64,000 nucleotides of DNA from Thozetella sp. PMI_491 (lineage: Eukaryota; Ascomycota; Sordariomycetes; Chaetosphaeriales; Chaetosphaeriaceae). This document shows, piece after piece, positions 56,465 through 64,000 of the stretch. The translations under genes were made by a program, and so were the position numbers. The notes beneath the pieces are model-generated. The model was not told the origin of the DNA, ran no database searches, and was given only the letters and a program-made list of their open reading frames with translations. The first letter of the stretch is position 1. The number at the start of each line of letters is the position of its first letter. The stretch spans positions 558,001-622,000 of the forward strand of contig MU270023.1 of NCBI GenBank assembly GCA_021432635.1. Reading direction: 5' to 3'.

Positions 56465-57165
56465 TTACAGTAACCATGCCAGCACACCTAAAGCGCCACC
56501 CAGGAGGCCCACAGCAGCAGGAGCGACTATCGCATCGACACCCGCCGAAGAACTGGTCGATTTTGCGGCTGCAGACGCACCGGACGCACCGGACGCACCG
56601 GCCGAAGTCGGAGAAGGGCCAGAAGCGGTAGGTCCAGGAGTAGTACCAGGAGGCATCGTCGAGAAAGCTGCATACCCTGAAGTGGCGCAGGCAGAGTAGT
56701 AGCTCATGTAGAGACTAACCCCTTCCTGGTCGCACACTAGGGGAGCACAAGATCTAGTTCACGCTGTTAGTGACTAGAGCTCTAAACTCCTTATGGTGAC
56801 GGCAGGATGGCGTTGGACTTACGGCCCGGCAGCTTGGTACTGGCTACACATGCACTTGAGAGCGTCATCGTCTGTTCCGGCCGTGGCGAGAGCAGTCGCG
56901 CAAGAGTAATAAACGGGATCATATGATGCAAAGCACGAAAATACGGGTCCATCACTAGTGTGGCGCAGGTTAGATCATTATCCGCGTTGCAGACCCCCCA
57001 ACACGTGTTTTAACTGCAGACACACCTGATAGTCGCGGTACTCTGGTATAGGGCAGAGCAATGCGAAGAGAGAGGGTAGGCGGCATCCGTCGTGGTGGTA
57101 GCCGTTATGGCAACTTGAAACATTAGAAAGGGCAAAGCTAGCGCCCGGAAGTAAAGTTTCCCCAT
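56465..57165 (-). CDS. GPI-anchored Cys-rich (CFEM-like) surface protein
   Basis: Three exons, 57165-57026, 56954-56823 and 56753-56465; 186 residues, introns 71 and 69 nt. An N-terminal signal peptide (KLYFRALALPFLMFQVAITA) is followed by a domain of about 85 residues with eight or more Cys: HCSALYQ, FSCFASYDPVYYSCATAL, LKCMCSQYQAAGPSCAPLVC and SACATSGY. A Ser/Gly/Ala spacer (SGASGASGASAAAKSTSSS) precedes a hydrophobic tail (VDAIVAPAAVGLLGGALGVL), the pattern of a GPI signal. The Cys count and K-C-M-C-x-x-Y recall CFEM domains, but the spacing is not a clean match. Probably on the plasma membrane or wall, one of several wall proteins in this segment. Confidence 0.78.
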
Positions 57166-58794
57166 TTTGACAAGGCAATTATTGTGAGTGCAAAATAATA
57201 AGTAAAACGGTCGTGATTTAGATCCGAACGAAAAGTTTGCGAGGATGGGATCGGAAAATGGCCATTGTGAACCGTGAGTGAACTCTCTTTTATACAGCAA
57301 GTGCGATGCCAAGCATTGTCGTGGCGGCAGCGTCGTGGCGGCAGCGTCGTGGCAGCAGCACAGCCATGCCACATTTCGCTTTCAGCTGCGACGCCTTCGG
57401 CGTGCCGTTGGCTGCTTCCCAATCCTTGTACAGCTAGCTCTCGGGGCTGAAGTGTCTTGGGTCCAAGTCGAGTAGTGGTCTTCCAGCCGCTCTATCTTCC
57501 CCAGGGAATACGTCGTTCATGTTTCCGCTAGAACTTGACCACTTTGTCCAGCATCCCGAATAATGGCTATTTGATTCCAAATATATGTCTTGATGGCACG
57601 TCGTCAACTGTCTCTTCAACTTCGTCGTTCTAATTTCCCGGTTGCGCTTTCTTTGCAGCCAATAGCACTAGTCGAGCGCTAAAGTGAGCCTGAAACGTCC
57701 CGTTTGCGACAGTACCTATTTGGTGGCGGAAGTAGGCTCGTGGCTATGAAGCTGAGAAGCCACTGCCAAGACTTATCAGATGCTCTCTGGCTACTTGGCA
57801 ATAATATTGTGCAATCTGATATGCAGGCATGTCAACCCGCCCGCTCGTGATAAAAAGCCGGGAAAACGTACGCAATACTAATTAGAAATCGCATTCTGCC
57901 AATCCCAATTGGGATGTTGATGCTAGGTGCTTCTCAGTATCCTGGCCAGACGGCTAGCCTGGTCGTTATCAAGACCAGAATCTCACTTAGGACTGCACTT
58001 GAGGACATCGAAACCTAACAAGAAATAAAAATTGAACAAGTCATACGTAGAGTATAATACACTATTTAGTACACTTTTTATTATATATAGCCAATATAGT
58101 TAATATAGTAGCTAGCTTGGCTTCGGCAGCTGTTGCAGCTTGGATTTGGTCGACCTTCCTTCCTTCCCACTTTCAAGAATGATTTTGGCTTAATGTAACT
58201 AATGTTAAGTTAATAGTTCTATGTGCAATTTATAACGGCTTGTGAGACAAGCTCGAGATCTGCACTGGCGTAAAGTAGGCACCTGTCCCCTTTTTACGCA
58301 GGTGGACCGTCAACCCGAGATTTTCGCGAGACAATATCTTAGGGATATTCCTGTGAGACCTGACGTTAGCTGTTGATGCCTATAGAAGACCGCTCCTCTT
58401 AGGCTTCACACAGTTAAACCATTTTTCCCGCCTTTTCTGTCACTGGCTTGCGGTCTCTCGGTCCGGCCTTCATGAGTCTGTCAGCCTATCGCATAATGCT
58501 TTAGTTTGAGAGAGACGCTCCTTGCTTGCTAGCGTTTGGTCCATAGTCGAGCGCACTTCATTCGCGAGGAGGTAGGAAGTTCAAGAAGTTATTGTAATGA
58601 AGAGATTAACCAAGGAGCTAACGAATAATAATTCTACAAGTTAAACACCCGACCTGAGAAGAATAGGGAAGAAAAGAAAAGAAATAGGGGTGATATAGCG
58701 TGAAATAAGCCAACCCACTTATGCCCCGGGTATCATCATACCTGCCTAGGTACATTAGCCAACCGTAGGCCCAAAACTCAGCGACGCCCTATTC
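57166..58794. other. Gene-poor intergenic stretch
   Basis: 1.6 kb with no gene. It contains the 15-nt repeat at 57318-57357 and an AT-rich part (about 58040-58120). Confidence 0.45.
57318..57357. repeat. 15-nt tandem repeat, about 2.7 copies
   Basis: The unit gtcgtggcggcagc(g) is repeated nearly three times, the last copy with gcagca in place of gcggca. It sits about 150 bases upstream of the GPI-protein start. Confidence 0.8.
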
Positions 58795-59924
58795 TTATTT
58801 ACGCCCTTCCTGTTCTTTCTTTCTCCTTTCTTTTTCTTTTCTCGCTTTCTCTCGTCGAATTCTGCGTCTCTCCTTCTCCTCCTCGTCATCTTTTCGGCCA
58901 TCTTCGTCGTCCTTCATTTGGTTCTTGTCAATGGCCTCGGCCTCGTCTGCGACATGTATCAGAGTTCGCAAAGATATACGGATGGCTGTACAGAATAGTT
59001 ACCCGGTCCAATCGGCCCGAGGGGCATAATCGCAGAATGGACCCCATATTCTCGCTGGGGGATGAGCTGGCCATCCTTGTGTTGTACGAAGTCTCCTGCA
59101 GTGTACCAACCCGCGACGTCTCCAGAAGGACTAAACTTGTTTTCGAGGCCCTTGTACTGCAATAAGCCGCCTTGTCCCGACATGCTGTTTACAATCAGCG
59201 ATTAGAAGGTTCAGCTCACCGCCATTTGTGCCACCGAGTCTACGTCACCGTCCCCGCTGTCTTGCATATAGTAGTGTGGCGCATATCCCGCGCCAGCCTG
59301 GTCGTGCCAATGACTATGTTGGCCACAAGGATCAGGGTCTGGGATGCTGTGTTGGGAAATAGCGGTTGGGTCAAGGGCACCGGCATCCCCAGCAGCGTCT
59401 GCCCGCTGGCGGGGGGTAGCATATCCGGACTGGCCGACCGTATCAATTTCGGGGTCGTTTGGTATGTAAAACGTGCTGTTGACAAAGTTTGGTGCTTTGA
59501 ACTGCCTTTCCTGTTGCAAAGATAGGGTTGTTGGGTAGGTTACCACATCGGGTGAATCAAGCCCCTGTCCTGTGAACTGAGTACCGATGAATTGGGTTCC
59601 GGCGAAGCGAGCGTCTCCACTGTCGTCCTGCTCGAATGTTGACTGGGAAGAATCGCCGCTATTTACAGTGTTATTGAGAGGTTCGGCATGAAATGCTTCA
59701 GCTGAAATTGAATATCCGTATCCTTCGTTCTGGCTCGATCTCCAAGAAGTTCGAGTGGCTTCGCTAGGAACGTCAGTTGTCTCATGGTAGCTTGTCCGCG
59801 GGGTGAATAATGAAGCGTTAGCGTCGTCATCCCTATCTAGGGATGTTCCGTGAAACCCGTTTCGTTGTTCTCCCTGCCTAGCCTTCTCGCTTTTGGAATG
59901 TTTATCATGCCGCGACTTAGCCAT
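58795..59924 (-). CDS. Protein of unknown function with charged C-terminal helix
   Basis: Three exons, 59924-59220, 59156-59003 and 58946-58795; 336 residues. Intron 59157-59219 (gtgagc donor, cttctaatc branch, ttgcag acceptor, 63 nt) keeps frame to YKGLENKFSPSGDVAGWYT; intron 58947-59002 leads to the last exon. The N-terminus is basic (MAKSRHDKHSKSEKARQG), the middle is Ser/Gln/Asp-rich and disordered (FAGTQFIGTQFTGQGLDS has a small internal repeat), and a compact motif GWYTAGDFVQHKDGQLIPQREYG follows. The last 50 residues are almost only E, D, K and R (DDEEEKERRRIRREKARK), likely one long helix. No signal peptide; possibly nuclear. An in-frame ATG at 59954 is less likely. Confidence 0.75.
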
Positions 59925-60489
59925 TGTCCTAAATTCAACGCGATAGTTTGACAACTTCGACTACTAGCAACTGTACCTTTGAAACGCAGCCGGTCTCGCG
60001 GTTCTTTGATGAGGGAACCACGCTCAAGTCGGTGTGTTGGGTAAGGCTTAGAGTTCGGTCCCAGCCGGATTCGTTGCGGCTCTGGTAAGTTTTGGGCATT
60101 TCCAACTTGCAAGGCTGGGGAGCGGCACATTCTTAGACACGTGGGGCGCGGCTTCATTCTGGGGTTGCACGGATCCCGTACACTCAGTTTTGGCGAATCA
60201 GCGGCTAAATCTGTATCTCGGTGACATGGAATCCTGCGACTGTGGCGCTCTGACGGGCGAGCATTGCGGCTCTGCTCCGCCCGGCCAATTATGAGAGACC
60301 GAAGCCTTGTCCATTCCCTTCAACCCTAATTTCGCCCTAAACACCTTTCAAACAGAAAACTCCGCAATTCCATCAGATCATCGGCAGAATCCACTACCAC
60401 ATCTGGGTTGTAATAGTGGCGTCTAGATACTGTGACTTAGTGTCAACTTGACGCGCGCCGTCGCTCGTTGACACGAGAAATCATGCGAC
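59925..60489. promoter_or_regulatory. Divergent upstream region
   Basis: 565 bases between the charged-tail gene and DUF6594 copy 2, transcribed away from each other. No motif recognised. Confidence 0.4.
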
Positions 60490-61560
60490 ATGAGCGACGA
60501 GTTCACCGAGAGAAAGGGAGGCTATGATCGGCTCGCAAGCCTGATGGGCGAGGTCCCCGATACAGCTATCTTTAAGAAATTTGGGGCCCTATCTGCTGAG
60601 ATTCTCCTATATCGACAAGCTGAGCTAACTTTGCTGGAAGATGAGCTCAGAGACCAGCAAAAGGAAGATAGGAACTCTCCCCAGGAGGTCAGGACTCTGT
60701 ACGCAAGATCATTCGGAAAGCTGCGGAACTCTGCCGCGTCGGATGCCGGAGAAGATGACGATGACAACCAGTGGAATCTCATACAGCAGATCGAAGAAAA
60801 ACTGGAAAAATATCGTAAGGCACCTTTAAGAGCCCGTTTGCTAGCCAACTATCAGCTAACCAGCACCTCATCCCACCAAGACAATGGCTTGCTCTTGCAC
60901 AATCGAGTTCTTAAGTTGCGCAGGCCGTACAAGGGACAGCTGGAAAATCTCAAGCAGTGGATGAAGAGGCCTAAAATGGGCAACATTTCCATTCTCAGCG
61001 CTGACCGTAAAATCTGGAGCGATTCGGATCTGCAAGACTTGGTCACTCTTAAACCCGAGAGTGTGGAAGACGGCTTCGCGTCATCCTTCACTCTCAAGTT
61101 GGTATCCATCTATAACTCGCTGATCGGAAGGCGGGTTCACGTATGTCCGGCATTGCTGCCTCTGTTGGTCTTAATCCTAACGCCCGCGTTAGAAACAAGA
61201 AAAGAAAGATTTCCTCCGAAACACAATTGTTTACCGCGACGAGGGAATATTCCGAATCTTGAGGATTCTTGTCATACTCGTGGCTTGCCTACTTCCTGTG
61301 GCGGCTATCTCGGGCCTTAGTTCGATCGAATCCATGCCTTCTAGATTAGGGGCTGTGGGTGTTTTCACAACTGTATTCACCGTTGTGGTGGCCCTGACAA
61401 CAAAGGCCAGCCTGCAAGACGTTTTCACTGCTACAGCAGCGTAAGCAACTATATTCCTTTGGCCGAATGCCATGCTTACCATACTTCAAGATTTGCCGCG
61501 GTGCTTGTCGTATTCATCGGAACAAATGGCACAAGCTGTGCGGCAACGTCTTCCCAATGA
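60490..61560 (+). CDS. DUF6594 membrane protein, copy 2
   Basis: Four exons: 60490-60814, 60881-61140, 61205-61440, 61491-61560; 296 residues, introns 50-66 nt. The N-terminus GGYDRLASLMGEVPDTAIF and FGALSAEILLYRQAELTLLE matches DUF6594; the middle shows WMKRPKMGNISILSADRKIW and LQDLVTLKPES. The acceptor at 61204 was chosen because only it keeps the frame (RRVHKDFLRNTIVYRDEGI) into the C-terminal helices (RILVILVACLLPVAAISGL, AVGVFTTVFTVVVAL, AAFAAVLVVFIG). A likely integral membrane protein of unknown role. It shares DLVTLKP and the ATAA-x-AAVLVVF end with copy 1, and all three intron phases (1, 0, 2). Confidence 0.88.
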
Positions 61561-63883
61561 GAGGGCTAACCTTATATGCTAACTGGAACTCGAATGGACG
61601 CGCAAAGGGCCTTACTGCCCTCCATGCCACCGGGTTTCTCAGCCCTGTCACATATATTCCCCCCTTTGCCCTATCATTCCAAAGTGCCTTTTCTGGAGTA
61701 AAAGCTTTTATATGTTCTTGTTAACCCGGGATATCTTAAGATTGCAGCACCGCGAAATTAAAGTGTGCGGGTTCAGGGGGACATCGGCAAAGGAGACTGA
61801 ATAGGCACTCATCATGTAAGATACATTCACTTTCTATCCGCAGGTCGCCGCACTGAAAGAATTTTGTGCTAGGGACCTAAAATCTACCAAGCTTACGCCC
61901 ACACTTTACTTTCTACGGTCACAATTCCTTATCCGCCGCAGATTTTTATGTCGAGGCTTCGATGAGGTGTAGATCCAGACTGGAGGGCAGTCTGCATTGA
62001 CTGCTAATTGCCTGTATCTTTCTTCGATGAAATTTCAAGTATATACTATCAATCTCGATTTCATGGCACTGTGTTCTTGCGGGAAAGAAGGCCACTAGAC
62101 TGGTCAAAGTTCACGTGTACCAGACTCTCGTCATCGTCGCAGAAAATGACGGCTTCTGGTCGGTTCGAGCAGTTTGCCTCTATATCCGATGGATGAAGCC
62201 CGTAATCGAATCGCGATAGACTAGAGGCAGATATGGCTATGGAGAAGTCGCGATCGTTGAATTAGAGAGAGCCTCAAAACCGTGTGCCTCGATATATTTC
62301 GCTCAAGCTGGCCTCACAGATCTTGTGCCATCGTCATGAGCTAGGTATCTGGTAATAGGGTGATTTGTAGCGATTAGGGATGCACTTTCCCCTCATCGAC
62401 GGCGCTACGCAAACTATTGGCAGTACTAGCAGCAGCTAATTGTAAAGCGAACTACAAGCTTTAATCACGATAGAGCATGCGGGATCAACAGCCTAGAAAG
62501 GCGCAAATATCAGGGAAAGATAGAAAACAGTAGATGAAATAGCTTCTAGCTGCTAACGAGGCGCCTGACGATGCCCATAGGAAATTCTATCTAACAACAG
62601 CTGGGTCGCCTGAGGCCGTGTCTCTGCAAACTGATTAACAACTGGAGAAAATAATAATACTAAACTGGATGTCACTTGAAGAAGCCTGCGGCTTCCGCCA
62701 TGACCAAGAATTCGAGATAAGTGACAGATAATATAATGTAACCCTTGCTTGTTGTTAGCCCGAGAATTGAAAGGCAACTGTCTGCCATTTACAATGATGG
62801 GCTATATGAAAGATACAGGGAGTAACAGGGCTAACAGAGATCTAAACGGGCCGACTAAGAGCTAAGCGATGTTTACTTTGGCTCTCAAGCCCCCATATCT
62901 GGCTGGCCTCTGTGAATCTGTCTCATCCCAAGCCGATAACATACAGGGATATATTGTCCGTAGAAGTTTTAAGGTTATAGTGTGGCTCACGATACAGCCA
63001 GATTCTATCTCTCTTCACTTCGCCTTCTACTGTACGGCCGTCTCCTTTTCTTTTACTAAAGACCATCATTTCTTATCTCTATCGCGCACTGGCCCCACAT
63101 TTGATCGGAATCTCCGGTTAGGGCCACCCCATGACTACAAGAGCGCCCGATCGGAAGCACCCTCCCTGTTCATGACTAAAGTAAGCTACTAACACGATAC
63201 GACGGTGGCAGTACGAGTGATGATACAATATCCCGGTAAAGCAGCGCGGTGCTCGAATTCCTTTCTAAGGAAACACGGGGAACTGGTTTGTAGAAAGCCG
63301 CGCTGGGATGGAGGAGAGGTAGGAATGCACATAACGAGTCTTGCTGTTGCTGCAACTGCAACTAATGTTATTGCCGGAGCCACTAGGCGCTGCCGACCCC
63401 AGGGTATCCTCGGAGAGTTCAGAAAGCATTCGCCCGCTGGCTTCTCTCGGCCCTCTCTATTGGTGGTACGGTATGAAACTCTGATAAACAGTATTTAGAG
63501 AAGTCTCCCTCCAGCTCGTTAGCATATTGACATATACTGTGATTGGATCCCTTTTCACTACGGTGCTTGTCTTGTGCATCGAGGCCAGAGATCTCACGGT
63601 TGGTGGAGACGCCCGCACCATATTTAATGCGCCACTAGTATTATTAGGCACCGCTCTCATTATGGAGTAGTTACAGCGGCCGAGTAAGGTTCCTTGGCTT
63701 GGCTTGCACAGTACAGTGCCCAAGTGGTGGGTCTAGCGATAAGCGGCTAGATAAGAACAATTCCATCGGATCAAGTAAAGGGTTCCCAGATCGACTAGAG
63801 GTAGCTTGAGTGACAGCCGGTGGACAGGAGGCAAGTGTCCGACACCTACCGGACTGCTGTATGTTGCGCCCACAAAGCCAAAC
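61561..63883. other. Gene-poor stretch, no firm gene
   Basis: 2.3 kb. A minus-strand ORF at 63189-63383 starts MAPAITLVAVAATARLVMC and could be a signal peptide, but the rest is not convincing. A plus-strand ORF at 62869-63192 is likewise unsupported. The right part should carry the promoter of the edge regulator. Confidence 0.4.
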
Positions 63884-64000
63884 ATGGCGGACTTCTCGAG
63901 CACCCGCTCACCACGTAGCCACCTGAGCTCTAGGCAGCGCGGCAGGACAGCATGCACGCGGTGCAAAGCCAGGAAGCCGAGGGTAGGTCGAGCCCCTTTA
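63884..64000 (+). CDS. Zn2Cys6 transcription factor, first exon only (cut by window edge)
   Basis: The first exon 63884-63982 encodes 33 residues: MADFSSTRSPRSHLSSRQRG, then RTACTRCKARKPR, followed at once by a gtaggt donor. A-C-x-R-C-K-x-R-K-x-R is the first half of a Zn2Cys6 cluster (C-x2-C-x6-C), and the exon ends exactly where the third Cys should come next. The same intron position is used by the regulator at 31180-32966, and a nearby one by that at 18073-20414. The rest of the gene lies to the right of the window. Confidence 0.65.
   Translation, partial: MADFSSTRSPRSHLSSRQRGRTACTRCKARKPRVGRAPL

Noticed and set aside
58959-59183. Separate small gene starting MSGQGGLLQYKG
   Set aside because: A 63-nt intron with good signals joins this region in frame to the upstream 235-codon exon, so it is an internal exon.

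Overview
The window is nuclear DNA of a filamentous ascomycete (Pezizomycotina). The evidence is short GT-AG introns of 46-111 nt with CTAAC/CTGAC-type branch sites, Zn2Cys6 regulators, a GH7 endoglucanase with a fungal CBM1, a DUF1996 protein, DUF6594 membrane proteins and a CYP58-like P450. The exact class cannot be fixed from sequence alone. I rebuilt gene models by joining exons at splice sites that keep frame and complete known family motifs. About 27 protein genes are supported, most of them with every exon placed.

Layout. 0-13.5 kb: a membrane-anchored protein of unknown function running off the left edge, a secreted PQQ-type beta-propeller oxidoreductase, a small secreted protein, an L-threonine-aldolase-like PLP enzyme and a two-TM surface protein. 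14.1-23.6 kb: a short-chain dehydrogenase, a PTR2-type peptide transporter, a divergently transcribed Zn2Cys6 regulator, a prolyl iminopeptidase and a DUF1338 (2-oxoadipate dioxygenase/decarboxylase-like) enzyme, readable as a peptide uptake and amino-acid breakdown group. 25.7-29 kb: a small secreted protein and a P450 with a GC-AG intron next to its haem-binding loop.

29.2-35.3 kb: a GH35 beta-galactosidase without signal peptide, a Zn2Cys6 regulator and a divergent MFS sugar transporter. This is the most coherent functional unit in the window and looks like a galactoside (lactose-type) utilisation cluster. A DJ-1/PfpI protein follows. 36.4-47 kb is gene-poor accessory DNA with a DUF6594 protein, a two-domain retropepsin-like host protein, a C-terminally anchored fungal protein and a poorly resolved membrane gene.

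47.4-57.2 kb: a block rich in secreted and cell-wall proteins (DUF1996 protein, GH7 endoglucanase with CBM1, proline-rich tandem-repeat protein, GPI-anchored Cys-rich protein), interrupted by a PHS1-type 3-hydroxyacyl-CoA dehydratase. 58.8-61.6 kb: a charged-tail protein of unknown function and a second DUF6594 gene whose three introns match the first in position and phase. The right edge cuts a third Zn2Cys6 regulator after its first exon. I saw no rRNA, CRISPR array or complete transposon, and no tRNA was recognised by eye.
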